Shown here: piece by piece, positions 32,273-40,664 of the stretch
How positions within the stretch are numbered: the first letter of the stretch is position 1
Layout of the letters: each line of letters begins with the position of its first letter
Source of the DNA: CAYFQH01 sp964345215
GTDB taxonomy: Bacteria > Bacillota > Clostridia > Christensenellales > Aristaeellaceae
Assembly: GCA_964345215.1 (NCBI GenBank)
Contig: CAYFQH010000002.1
Coordinates: 23,736-87,735, forward strand
Reading direction: 5' to 3'
Length of the DNA: 64,000 nt
Translations under genes and position numbers: made by a program
Notes under the pieces: model-generated
What the model saw: only the letters and a program-made list of their open reading frames with translations
The model's database searches: none
Told to the model about the DNA's origin: nothing

Positions 32273-33220
32273 ATGGCAAATTACAAGGCATCAAAACAAC
32301 TTAGAACAGGTAAGGAGCCCTTTGGAAAGCATTTTAAAAAATACTGGGCCCTTTACGCCATGCTTGTTTTGCCTTTAATCTATTTTGTTTTATTTAAGTA
32401 TCTGCCCATGACGGGCAATGTATTAGCCTTTCGCCGCTATCGGCCCGGCATGAACCCTTGGGGCACCGAATGGCGGGGCATGTATTATTTTAACAGGCTT
32501 TTTAATAATCCTGCTTTTTGGAGCGCTCTTAAAAACACTCTTGTTCTTTCTTTTTGGAACATTATTGTTAACTTCCCCCTGCCGATTTTACTGGCCATTA
32601 TATTAAGCGAGGCCCGCTCTGCCAAGTATAAAAAACTGGTACAAACCGTTTCGTACATGCCCCGCTTTATTTCTACCGTGGTTGTTATTGCGATTTTGGC
32701 CGAAATCCTCTCCCCTTCCAGCGGTATTTTGAACCGCTTTTTGGTAAACAACTTTGGCATTGAGCCTATTTATTTTGTAAATGACCCCAAATATTTTAGG
32801 GCCATCTATGTTTTAAGCGACAGCTGGCAGTTTTCCGGCTGGACGGCTATTATTTACCTGGCCGCCATCACCTCCATCAGTTTAGATTTATACGAAGCAG
32901 CCGATATTGACGGGGCCTCCCGGTTTCAAAAAATATTGCATATTACCCTTCCCTCCATTATGCCAACCATTATGATTATGCTGATTTTGCAGGTGGGCCG
33001 GATGCTGAACCTGGGCTTTGAAAAAGTGCTTCTTTTATATACCCCTTCCAACTCCGTTGTTAGCGATATTTTAGACACCTTAATCTACCGTACCGGCCTG
33101 AAAGAGGCAAACTATTCTTACGCCACCGCCATGGGCCTGTTTACCGGCATTGTAGGGCTCATTCTTGTTTCCAGTGCCAACTTCTTTAGCCGTAAAGCCA
33201 CCGGCGAATCGATTTATTAG
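32273..33220 (+). CDS. Sugar ABC transporter permease (LplB type)
   Basis: 315-residue permease with six predicted membrane segments and the family coupling motif EAADIDGASRFQKILHITLP. The N-terminal cytoplasmic part and YWALYAMLVLPLIYFVLFKYLPM are characteristic of the LplB/YtcP group. AAAGGAAG precedes its ATG. Forms the channel together with the next gene product. Confidence 0.9.
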   Translation: MANYKASKQLRTGKEPFGKHFKKYWALYAMLVLPLIYFVLFKYLPMTGNVLAFRRYRPGMNPWGTEWRGMYYFNRLFNNPAFWSALKNTLVLSFWNIIVNFPLPILLAIILSEARSAKYKKLVQTVSYMPRFISTVVVIAILAEILSPSSGILNRFLVNNFGIEPIYFVNDPKYFRAIYVLSDSWQFSGWTAIIYLAAITSISLDLYEAADIDGASRFQKILHITLPSIMPTIMIMLILQVGRMLNLGFEKVLLLYTPSNSVVSDILDTLIYRTGLKEANYSYATAMGLFTGIVGLILVSSANFFSRKATGESIY

Positions 33221-33232
33221 GAGGGGCGAAAG

Positions 33233-34132
33233 ATGACAACCATTGTAAAAGAAAAAAAGCATAAAAACTCAAACCTCCGCCGCCTGACCGGCTTTGACGT
33301 AACCATTTATGTGATTATGACCCTGGTGCTCCTTATCTGTATTGTACCTTTTATTTATATGCTGGCTTTATCCCTATCAAGCGCTAAGGCCATTATTAAC
33401 AACCGGGTTAGCCTGTGGCCGGTAGAGATTACCTTGGAAGCCTACAAACAAATTTTTAATTACCCCAACTTTTTTAAAGCCTATGGCAATACCTTTATTT
33501 ACACCATTGGCGGTACTGCCATTGCCCTTGTTCTAAATATTTTAATGGCTTACCCCCTCTCCAAGCGATTTTTACGGGGAAATGGCTTTTTTATGAAAAT
33601 TGTGGTTTTCTCCATGTTCTTTTCCGGCGGGCTCATTCCTACTTATTTGTTTATAGCCTCTTACTATAACCTTGCAGGCTCTATGTGGGCCATTCTCATT
33701 CCCTTTGCCATTAACCCCTTTAACTTAATTATTCTAACTAACTTTTTTAGAACCATTCCCGAAGAAATAGAAGAGGCTGCCTTGATTGACGGCCTGGGTT
33801 ACTTTGGTATTTTGCGACAAATCGTTTTGCCTTTATCTGTTGCAGGGCTGGCCACGGTAGGCTTATATTATGCGGTGTTTTTCTGGAACGACTGGTTTAA
33901 CGCCTCCATTTATTTAAACAGCAGCCAATACCCGGTTATGCTTTTTTTACGAAACATTGTACAGGGCACCACCATGGTGGGCGACGGTGCCGGCTCTGCT
34001 GACCGGTCCAGCATCGGTATCGCCATTAAATCAGCGGTAATCATTGTATCTACTCTGCCTATTATTTTGCTCTACCCCTTGTTGCAGCGGTTTTTTATAG
34101 CCGGGCTAACGGTAGGCTCGGTAAAGGGCTAA
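33233..34132 (+). CDS. Sugar ABC transporter permease (LplC/YtcP type)
   Basis: 299-residue second permease with six membrane segments and the coupling motif EEAALIDGLGYFGILRQIVLPLS. AGGAGGGG lies before the ATG, 12 bases after the previous stop. Ends the operon, followed by a strong terminator. The lack of a cognate ATPase points to a shared energising subunit elsewhere on the chromosome. Confidence 0.9.
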   Translation: MTTIVKEKKHKNSNLRRLTGFDVTIYVIMTLVLLICIVPFIYMLALSLSSAKAIINNRVSLWPVEITLEAYKQIFNYPNFFKAYGNTFIYTIGGTAIALVLNILMAYPLSKRFLRGNGFFMKIVVFSMFFSGGLIPTYLFIASYYNLAGSMWAILIPFAINPFNLIILTNFFRTIPEEIEEAALIDGLGYFGILRQIVLPLSVAGLATVGLYYAVFFWNDWFNASIYLNSSQYPVMLFLRNIVQGTTMVGDGAGSADRSSIGIAIKSAVIIVSTLPIILLYPLLQRFFIAGLTVGSVKG

Positions 34133-34161
34133 ATGATTTATACGTGTTGTGTTCATCAAAT

Positions 34162-34200
34162 AAAAGGGGGCGAAAGGTTTTTCCTTCCGCCCCCTTTTCA
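34162..34200 (+). terminator. Intrinsic terminator of the sugar ABC operon
   Basis: AAAAGGGGGCG pairs with CGCCCCCTTTT with a further AAAGG/CCTT inner stem. Confidence 0.9.
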
Positions 34201-34313
34201 AAGGCAAGCCAATCCCTTTATAAGTGCCTTTTAATCATTGGTGCCTGGTTTTTTGGCATAAACAACAATAAAGATTAGAGGGAATATTGGATGTGCTGCC
34301 AAGAGCCGCTTCT

Positions 34314-35504
34314 TTAAAAAGAAATCTTTCCCATTATCACAGGTTCCTTTGCCCCTGTTGCGCTGGGGGCATTGTTACTATGGCCCTTAATGGCCTCGTT
34401 TGCCAAAACTGCAAAGGCAACGGCTTCCTTTCCCTCGCTGGATAGGCCCATCTCCTCCTGGGTCAAAACCTTAACTCCGGGCAAGGCCTTTTGTATCATG
34501 CTCACCAGGGTTTTATTGTAGCTGCCGCCGCCGCCGATAATCAGTTTTTCCGGCTTTACCGGGGCAAATTTTTCAATGCCATAGGCAATACAGGCCCCGG
34601 TATGGTTGGTAAGGGTAGCCACTAAATCTTCATTCTTCAGTTTCAGCTGCTTTTGCTTTTCAAAAACCTTGTTCAAGTACGTATCGTTATAATATTCCCG
34701 GCCGGTACTCTTTGGAGGAGCAAGGTTTAAATAGCCCTCGTCCAGCTTCATTAAGTAGGCGGCCAACTCTTGATTGATGCTACCCTTTTGAGCAAAGGCC
34801 CCGCCTTCATCAAAGGTTTTGGCTCCGGCCGTTACATGAGCCATGGCCCCGTCAATCAGCATGTTCCCCGGACCTGTGTCAAAGGCAACCACGTCCCCCA
34901 GGTTGCCACCGGGAGGAAGAATGGTAATATTGCCAATACCCCCCAGGTTTTGAAGGGCTACGCAAGTGCCTTCTTCCTGGTATAATAAGTACTCGGTATA
35001 GGGGACCAGGGGCGCACCCTGGCCCTCGGCAGCAAAATCCCTTACCCTAAAATCCGCCACAACAATACAGTTCATTACCTGGGCAATTTCAGCCGCTTCC
35101 CCAATTTGCAGGGTGCTGCGGATCATCTGCCCGGCAAAGGGCACGGCCTGGGGCTGGTGGTATACCGTTTGCCCGTGGCTGCCCACAAAGTCGATTTCGC
35201 TGGGGTCAACACCTCCTGCCTTGCATACATCCAGGCAGGCCTGGGCCGATAACTGGCCAATAAGGGCGTTCAACTGGCTCAGTTCGTAGCTGCCCCCTTC
35301 TTTGCCCAAAACCGTAACCAGCAATTTCTCCCTTAACTCCTTTGAAAAAGGGGTGGTGGTAAAGGCCAGCAGCTGGGCTTTGGTTTGGGTGCCGCTGCCT
35401 GTAATACGCGTTAAGGCTGCGTCAATCCCGTCCAGGGAGGTGCCGCTCATGAGGCCAATGGCCAGGCAGCTTTCTTTTTTACTCAGTTCAAGTAATCCCT
35501 TCAT
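34314..35504 (-). CDS. anmK: Anhydro-N-acetylmuramic acid kinase AnmK
   Basis: 396-residue sugar kinase that hydrolyses and phosphorylates 1,6-anhydro-MurNAc to MurNAc 6-phosphate in peptidoglycan recycling. The family signature AIGLMSGTSLDGIDAALTRI is at residues 16-35; SHGQTVYHQP, LQNLGGIGNITI, DTGPGNMLIDG and IGGGGSYNKTL are the other AnmK motifs. AAGGAG precedes the ATG. The gene is divergent from the GHL10 glycosidase gene with only 44 bases between, and lies between the sugar importer and nagZ. No MurQ etherase is in the window. Confidence 0.93.
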   Translation of the reverse strand: MKGLLELSKKESCLAIGLMSGTSLDGIDAALTRITGSGTQTKAQLLAFTTTPFSKELREKLLVTVLGKEGGSYELSQLNALIGQLSAQACLDVCKAGGVDPSEIDFVGSHGQTVYHQPQAVPFAGQMIRSTLQIGEAAEIAQVMNCIVVADFRVRDFAAEGQGAPLVPYTEYLLYQEEGTCVALQNLGGIGNITILPPGGNLGDVVAFDTGPGNMLIDGAMAHVTAGAKTFDEGGAFAQKGSINQELAAYLMKLDEGYLNLAPPKSTGREYYNDTYLNKVFEKQKQLKLKNEDLVATLTNHTGACIAYGIEKFAPVKPEKLIIGGGGSYNKTLVSMIQKALPGVKVLTQEEMGLSSEGKEAVAFAVLANEAIKGHSNNAPSATGAKEPVIMGKISF

Positions 35505-35548
35505 ATTTTATTCTCCTTCAAAAATAATATACCGGGAGGTTTTAAAAA

Positions 35549-36673
35549 ATGTTTACTGAATACCGGGGCATGTGGGTTAGTTTTTTAGAATATGAGCAAA
35601 TGGATTTTTCCTCTGCACAGGCTTTTGAAAAGGATTTCGATCTTTTGGCCTCCAACTGTAAAAGCCTCGGCCTGAACACCTTAATTGTGCACCTGCGCCC
35701 TTTTGGGGATGCCTTGTATCAAAGCCGGCTCTTCCCCTCCAGCCATTTAATCACCGGCCATCAGGGGGATAAAATGCCCTTTGATCCCCTGGCCATTATG
35801 CTTGGGGTTTGTAAAAACCACGGACTGGGCTTGGAAGGCTGGATCAACCCCTACCGGGTGATGAGCCCTGCCCGAAAAATAGACCTTCACCCTAAGCACA
35901 TTGCCTTAAAATGGATGAGGGCAGATGAGGGCAAGGCCCTTCAGCGCGTTATTCCCTGGGAAGGGGGCCTTTATTTTAACCCGGCCTCCCAGGATGTACG
36001 AAGCTTAATTGCTAAGGGTGTGGAAGAAATTGTTGCCGCCTATCCTCTTAAAGGCATTCAATTTGACGATTACTTTTACCCTACCACCGCCCCCGCCTTT
36101 GACCAGGGAAGCTGGCAAGGGCAAATTGATGAAGCAAATCTTCAAGAGGGCCTTGCCTCCTGGAGGCGGGAGCAGGTAAGCCAAATGGTACAAAAGGTCT
36201 ACCAGCAAATAAAGGCGACCCGCCCCGACGGAATTTTTGGCATCAGCCCCCAGGGCGACAGGGCCATTAACCTAAACCAAGCGTACTGCGACATCGACCT
36301 ATGGCAAAGGGAGGAAGGCTACCTAGACTATGTAATGCCTCAGTTGTATTGGGGCTTCCATCAGATGGACACCCCCGGAGCAAAGGACTTTTCCGCCTCT
36401 TTGCAAGAATGGAAATCCCTGCCCCGCCACCAGGGGGTTCGCCTGTACGCCGGCCTTGGGGCTTACCACATCGGTCATGGCGACGGGCACCCGGGAAACC
36501 AAGACCAGTGGCAGGGCGGGGAACAGCTGGCCCGGATGGTGAAGGTCCTGCGAAAGGAAGATTTTGAAGGTTTTGCCCTGTTCCGCTATCATAGCCTCTT
36601 CCCCTTTGATGAAAAAGAAAGAAATGTTTCTTTAACCAAGAAGGAACGCAAAACCCTTTTAACCTTATTATAA
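35549..36673 (+). CDS. GHL10/DUF187 glycoside hydrolase-like protein, cytoplasmic
   Basis: 374-residue TIM-barrel protein of the GHL10 (DUF187, YngK-like) family: EYRGMWVSFLEY at the start, LNTLIVHLRPFGDALYQS, GLEGWINPYRV, YPLKGIQFDDYFYPT with the probable acidic catalytic residues, and DYVMPQLYWGFHQ near the end. It has no signal peptide or membrane anchor, so it would act inside the cell. Start chosen after GGGAGG. Relatives are usually extracellular and linked to cell-wall or glycan turnover. Placement next to anmK and nagZ suggests cleavage of an imported muro-oligosaccharide. Confidence 0.8.
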   Translation: MFTEYRGMWVSFLEYEQMDFSSAQAFEKDFDLLASNCKSLGLNTLIVHLRPFGDALYQSRLFPSSHLITGHQGDKMPFDPLAIMLGVCKNHGLGLEGWINPYRVMSPARKIDLHPKHIALKWMRADEGKALQRVIPWEGGLYFNPASQDVRSLIAKGVEEIVAAYPLKGIQFDDYFYPTTAPAFDQGSWQGQIDEANLQEGLASWRREQVSQMVQKVYQQIKATRPDGIFGISPQGDRAINLNQAYCDIDLWQREEGYLDYVMPQLYWGFHQMDTPGAKDFSASLQEWKSLPRHQGVRLYAGLGAYHIGHGDGHPGNQDQWQGGEQLARMVKVLRKEDFEGFALFRYHSLFPFDEKERNVSLTKKERKTLLTLL

Positions 36674-36801
36674 ACCTGTATTTCTAAAAAGCATTATACC
36701 ATGTTTTATTATTTAAGGCCATGGGTGGCCAAAAACAAGTAAGTAATGGTATGATAGATAGAAGCTCAGCCTTTTATAAAAAGAAAGGAAAAGTGAAAAA
36801 A

Positions 36802-38376
36802 ATGAAACATTTAATCGGCCAGCGGATGGCCATTGGCCTTAGCGGCACCACCTTAACAGAAGATTTTATCCGGCTTGTAAAAGAATATAAAATTGGCAAC
36901 GTAATTTTGTTTAAGGCCAACCTGGTTGACCGTAAACAGGCTAGCCAGCTTTGCAGCGACATTCGCCGCCTGATATTGGAAGAAACAGGCTTGCCCCCTT
37001 TTATTACCATTGATCAGGAAGGAGGCGTTGTAACCCGCCTGCCTGAAGATATGATTAACGTCCCCGGAGCCATGGCCTTGGGCGCCACCGGCAGAGAGGA
37101 AGATGTGTATGACGCAAGCCTTTTAACCGTTGGCGAGTTGCGGGAAATCGGGGTTAACTTTAACCTGGCCCCGGTCCTGGATATAAATTCAAACCCTCAA
37201 AACCCGGTTATTGGGGTGCGCAGTTATGGCACCGGTTCTAAAAAGGTCTCTGCCTGTGCCCTGCCGGGCATCAGAGCCTATAAGGGTACTGGGGTGTACT
37301 GCTGTGGCAAGCACTTTCCCGGCCATGGAGATACGGCGGTAGACTCTCATCTGGCCCTGCCCATGGTAGACCGCTCCTTAGAAGAACTTAAAAAAACGGA
37401 ACTGGCCCCCTTTAAGGCCGCCATTGATCAAGGCATTCCTGCCATTATGACCACCCATATTCTCTTTCCCCAAATAGAGCCCCAACGGCTGCCCGCCACC
37501 ATGAGCCGTAAAATCATTACCGATTTATTGAAAAAAGACATGGGCTTTAAAGGCCTGGTGTTAAGCGACGGCATGGAAATGAATGCCATTAAAGAAGAGT
37601 ACGGCACCCCTGCCGGCTGTGTAAAGGCCCTTGAAGCCGGGGTGGATATTGTGTTTGTCTGCCACGATACAAATTTGATGGAGCAGAGCATTAAAGCCAT
37701 TTTCAATGCTTATGACAAAGGGGAGTATGATGAAGAAGAGTTTGCCGCCTCAATTGATAAAATAAAAGAATATAAGGCAAAAAGCGATAATTCCTTTAGG
37801 CAGCCCTATCCTTTCTCCATGCCCTCCCTCCCCCGGGCCAAGGCCCAAAACGCCGAACTGATGAAAAAAACCATCACCTTGGCAGGAGCGAGCCTTCGCC
37901 CCTTAGGCGAAAATCCCCTGTTTTTAGGCTGTCTTCCTTACCGCTCTACCATTGCCTCCACCCCGGCGGATAATGCCCTGAGCTTTGCCGACTGGTTTGC
38001 TGCTGCCTTTAGGGGCAAGGGGCAAAACACTCCCTTGAACCCAACAGAAGAAGAGATTGAGCAATTGCTTGATAAAAACCGCAACCGAAAAGCCACCGGC
38101 TATATTATCGGCACCTATAACGGCCATTTAAACCCAGGCCAGCTTCGTTTGGCCAATCAATTGGTTGCCCTTGGTGAGGAAAAAGGGCTGCCGGTAACAG
38201 TGATTGCCTTGCGAAACCCCTACGATTTACAGCATATTTCAGACAAGGCCAGTAAAATTGCCGCTTTTGAATATACCCTTAACAGTTTTACGGCCCTTGA
38301 AGCAGTACTGAAGATGGAGTATACCCCTAAAGGGAAGCTGGATGTAGATTTATCCTTTACACCTGATGAAGCTTAA
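36802..38376 (+). CDS. nagZ: Beta-N-acetylhexosaminidase NagZ (GH3), cytoplasmic
   Basis: About 524 residues. The GH3 barrel has the NagZ loop CGKHFPGHGDTAVDSH (about residue 170) carrying the Asp-His acid/base pair, and the nucleophile segment GLVLSDGMEMNAI (about 250). A C-terminal domain of some 190 residues follows, as in Gram-positive NagZ. Unlike Bacillus NagZ there is no signal peptide, so it should release GlcNAc from imported disaccharides in the cytoplasm. ATG 36802 is preferred; a GTG at 36793 is closer to the GAAAGGA site. The longer upstream frame has no ribosome binding site. Confidence 0.88.
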   Translation: MKHLIGQRMAIGLSGTTLTEDFIRLVKEYKIGNVILFKANLVDRKQASQLCSDIRRLILEETGLPPFITIDQEGGVVTRLPEDMINVPGAMALGATGREEDVYDASLLTVGELREIGVNFNLAPVLDINSNPQNPVIGVRSYGTGSKKVSACALPGIRAYKGTGVYCCGKHFPGHGDTAVDSHLALPMVDRSLEELKKTELAPFKAAIDQGIPAIMTTHILFPQIEPQRLPATMSRKIITDLLKKDMGFKGLVLSDGMEMNAIKEEYGTPAGCVKALEAGVDIVFVCHDTNLMEQSIKAIFNAYDKGEYDEEEFAASIDKIKEYKAKSDNSFRQPYPFSMPSLPRAKAQNAELMKKTITLAGASLRPLGENPLFLGCLPYRSTIASTPADNALSFADWFAAAFRGKGQNTPLNPTEEEIEQLLDKNRNRKATGYIIGTYNGHLNPGQLRLANQLVALGEEKGLPVTVIALRNPYDLQHISDKASKIAAFEYTLNSFTALEAVLKMEYTPKGKLDVDLSFTPDEA

Positions 38377-38420
38377 AGAAAATAGCCAAACAAATACATA
38401 AGTTGGAAGGATGGTTTTTT

Positions 38421-38900
38421 ATGCCCGATATGCTGGTTAACCTTTTAAAGCTGCCCAAGGGAGATGCCCTGTATGACAAATTGGCCCAAGAAGGCATTGA
38501 CCTGTTCCGCCCCATTGGCCCGGATAAACAAAAGGTGGTCAAGTGGGTTCAAACCCACTCCAGCCCTGCCGCCGCCTCGGAATGCGACGTATGCTTTGCC
38601 CACACCCCTGTAAGTGCCTTTGTGGCCGCCCGCGAAAAAGAGATTTTAGGCTATGCCTGTTACGATGCCACCGCCCCTAACTTTTTTGGGCCCACCCGAG
38701 TGCTGGACAGTGAACAAGGCAAGGGAATCGGTAAGGCCCTTTTGCTAAAAAGCCTATGGGCCATGCGGGAAGCAGGCTATGTTTACGCAATTATCGGTGG
38801 TGTAGGCCCGGCAGATTTTTATGTCAAAACCGTTGGCGCTACCCTCATCCCCGATTCAACTCCCGGTATTTACAAGCATTTTTTAACCAAGGCAGATTGA
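38421..38900 (+). CDS. GNAT-family N-acetyltransferase
   Basis: 159-residue protein with the acetyl-CoA binding motif of the GNAT fold (VLDSEQGKGIGKALLLKSLWAMREAGY, residues 92-118) and a C-terminal segment ending in STPGIYKH. Relatives with this ending are found beside nagZ-like and muro-sugar genes. The start at 38421 lies after GGAAGGA; an ATG 18 bases upstream overlaps that site. It follows nagZ by 44 bases in the same direction and is probably co-transcribed. It may acetylate or de-toxify an amino-sugar product; the substrate is unknown. Confidence 0.78.
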   Translation: MPDMLVNLLKLPKGDALYDKLAQEGIDLFRPIGPDKQKVVKWVQTHSSPAAASECDVCFAHTPVSAFVAAREKEILGYACYDATAPNFFGPTRVLDSEQGKGIGKALLLKSLWAMREAGYVYAIIGGVGPADFYVKTVGATLIPDSTPGIYKHFLTKAD

Positions 38901-39031
38901 TGCCACCTGTTCAGGGGGAAGCGCCCTTCCCTCCTGCACTTTTTACCAAAACCCCTTTTCTCCCATTGTAGCCTTTGGATAAAAGGTTTATAATGGCATT
39001 GGTTCAAAAAACAATAAAGGAAGTGTGCAAA

Positions 39032-39283
39032 ATGAGTAAAAAATCAAAGGGAATGATTGCTGTTTTATGTGTTGCGGTGATTTTATTGGCTGGCGGGTAT
39101 AAGGCCTTTACCATGTACAGAAATGTGCATGCAAAATTAAACGATATTTTATTTGTTGTGGATAAAAACACAAAAGCCATTACCGACGTAGCCGCTGTTT
39201 TGAAAGAAAATGGAATCGCTCTTGAAGAGCTGACCACCATCGCTAATGAAAATGCTGCTATTCTTGAAAAGCTAAATCAATAA
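39032..39283 (+). CDS. Small single-pass membrane protein with coiled coil
   Basis: 83 residues: a short basic N-terminus (MSKKSKG), one membrane helix (IAVLCVAVILLAGGYKA), then a heptad-like helix (LNDILFVVDKNTKAITDVAAVLKENGIALEELT) to the end. No known family. AAGGAAG precedes the ATG, and a terminator follows, so it appears to be a genuine single-gene unit. An upstream in-frame ATG at 38975 has no ribosome binding site. Confidence 0.65.
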   Translation: MSKKSKGMIAVLCVAVILLAGGYKAFTMYRNVHAKLNDILFVVDKNTKAITDVAAVLKENGIALEELTTIANENAAILEKLNQ

Positions 39284-39305
39284 TTGTTCTTTTTCAGGCA
39301 AGTAT

Positions 39306-39337
39306 AAAAGGCGCTTTTAACCATAAGCGCCTTTTAT
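39306..39337 (+). terminator. Intrinsic terminator of the small membrane gene
   Basis: AAAAGGCGCTT pairs with AAGCGCCTTTT across an 8-base loop. Confidence 0.85.
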
Positions 39338-39395
39338 GCTTACATCATAAAGGGGTAGCTTCTACTCCCTTTCTCCCCTCTCTAAAAAGCAGATC

Positions 39396-39449
39396 CTGCC
39401 AGCCGCAAGGAAGGCGGAGAGCCCCGTCTCAGTATTGCTGAGGTGGCAG
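39396..39449 (+). ncRNA. Candidate structured leader, three-way junction
   Basis: CTGCCA (39396) closes with TGGCAG (39444) around two hairpins, CCGC/GCGG (39403, 39414) and CTCAG/CTGAG (39428, 39438), with a 10-base purine-rich joining strand (AGAGCCCCGT). It lies 75 bases before the WYL regulator start and is followed by CCCCCTAGTGGG-TTTT. It does not match a riboswitch class that I know. Calling it a regulatory RNA is inference. Confidence 0.35.
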
Positions 39450-39524
39450 CATTGTATTTGTAAACAGACCCCCTAGTGGGTTTTCCCCTCCCCCTTCGTT
39501 CTTATTAAAAAACAGGAGCCTATC

Positions 39525-40367
39525 ATGGGTACAAACCGCTTAACCGCCATTTTTTTACACATCTTAAACCGCAATGCCCTTACAGCCCCAGCGTTGGCCA
39601 AACGCTTTAATGTGATGCCCGGTGCCATTGTAAAGGATCTGGATACCCTCAAAAAAGCAGGGCTGCCCTTGATGACCGCCTACCACGAAACCCCTTCCGG
39701 GCAAGTGTTTACCAGTTATAGCTTACAAAAAGACCAGCTGTCCGCCGAGGAACTTTCACACATTTTCCACCAGCTCATGGTTTCTTCCAGCCTGCCTGCA
39801 GTTCCTATGGCGGCCGAGGGAGATTTTGCCAGTTTAATTGAAAACGCCATCGCCCTTGAATGGCCTCTGGCTCTTACTTATATTGATGCTAACAACAGCC
39901 TGACCCAGCGAACCATTGAACCCATTACCTTCACCTGGGAAAACCATGATGGGTATCTATATGCCTATTGCCGGTTGAGGGAGGATTTCCGGCACTTCAA
40001 GTTTTCAGGCATTCAGCGCCTTACCTTGGTTGAAGGCAGCTTTACCCATCACTTGGATCCCCTTGAAGATTGGAATGAAGACTGGGAGGATGACTGGGAA
40101 GAAGAAGACAGCAGCGAACCCTATTACGATATTGTGTTCAGCTGCACAGAAGATTTACTGGGTGAAGTTTTTCTCTCCTTTGACGAAGAGGTGGAAGTGC
40201 TCAAAGAATCTGCCGGGGGCCGCTATCTTTTATCTGTCTATGCCCCTTTCAGCCCAATGGTTCTTGGTTTTTTTATGGGTTTTGGCCAAAAGCTAAAGGT
40301 GTTGACCCCCCAAGAGTTTAAAAGCCTGCTAAAGCAAAAAGCCCAGGAAGTTTTGAAACTGTATTGA
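39525..40367 (+). CDS. HTH and WYL-domain transcriptional regulator
   Basis: 280-residue DNA-binding protein of the YafY type. Residues 1-50 form a winged helix (LNRNALTAPALAKRFNVMPGAIVKDLDTLKKAGLPL); the middle part is a WYL domain (LALTYIDANNSLTQRTIEPITFTWENHDGYLYAYCRLREDFRHFKFSGIQRL), followed by a very acidic linker (EDWNEDWEDDWEEED) and a WCX-like tail. Such regulators sense a ligand, often nucleic-acid or nucleotide related. AGGAGCC precedes the ATG. No obvious target gene is adjacent. Confidence 0.82.
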   Translation: MGTNRLTAIFLHILNRNALTAPALAKRFNVMPGAIVKDLDTLKKAGLPLMTAYHETPSGQVFTSYSLQKDQLSAEELSHIFHQLMVSSSLPAVPMAAEGDFASLIENAIALEWPLALTYIDANNSLTQRTIEPITFTWENHDGYLYAYCRLREDFRHFKFSGIQRLTLVEGSFTHHLDPLEDWNEDWEDDWEEEDSSEPYYDIVFSCTEDLLGEVFLSFDEEVEVLKESAGGRYLLSVYAPFSPMVLGFFMGFGQKLKVLTPQEFKSLLKQKAQEVLKLY

Positions 40368-40530
40368 TAGGGTCTCCTTTTGTGACCATGGCCCAAGGCA
40401 GTGTTTTGTTTGCCTCCTTTTATAAAATTTCCTTCCTTTTCTTTACTGTTTATAGCCTTTTTAACCATCAATCCTCCCGCCGTTTTTTAAAAAGAAGAAC
40501 AAAAATAAAAAAACGAGTATAAAAGCCTAT

Positions 40531-40549
40531 ACCGTAAGGGGAATACGGT
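40531..40549. promoter_or_regulatory. Inverted repeat ACCGTA-TACGGT in the gap after the WYL gene
   Basis: ACCGTA (40531-40536) and TACGGT (40544-40549) with a 7-base loop. It lies in a 297-base gap (40368-40664) that otherwise holds only the shared terminator and AT-rich sequence. Confidence 0.3.
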
Positions 40550-40612
40550 GTTTATATAACAAACCATTAAAGAACAAATGTCTCTAAAGCAAAGTGAAAG
40601 ATTGAAACTGCA

Positions 40613-40653
40613 AAAAAGCCTAAGGAAAAATCGAATTTTCCCTTAGGCTTTTT
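40613..40653. terminator. Bidirectional terminator, WYL gene and MFS gene
   Basis: AAAAAAGCCTAAGG pairs with CCTTAGGCTTTTT across an AT-rich inner stem, between convergent genes. Confidence 0.85.
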
Positions 40654-40664
40654 AACGTTATAGC

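Noticed and set aside
39396..39449. Possible twister or hammerhead ribozyme because of the CCGCAAGG segment and the three-way junction
   Set aside because: The catalytic core sequences of both classes are absent.
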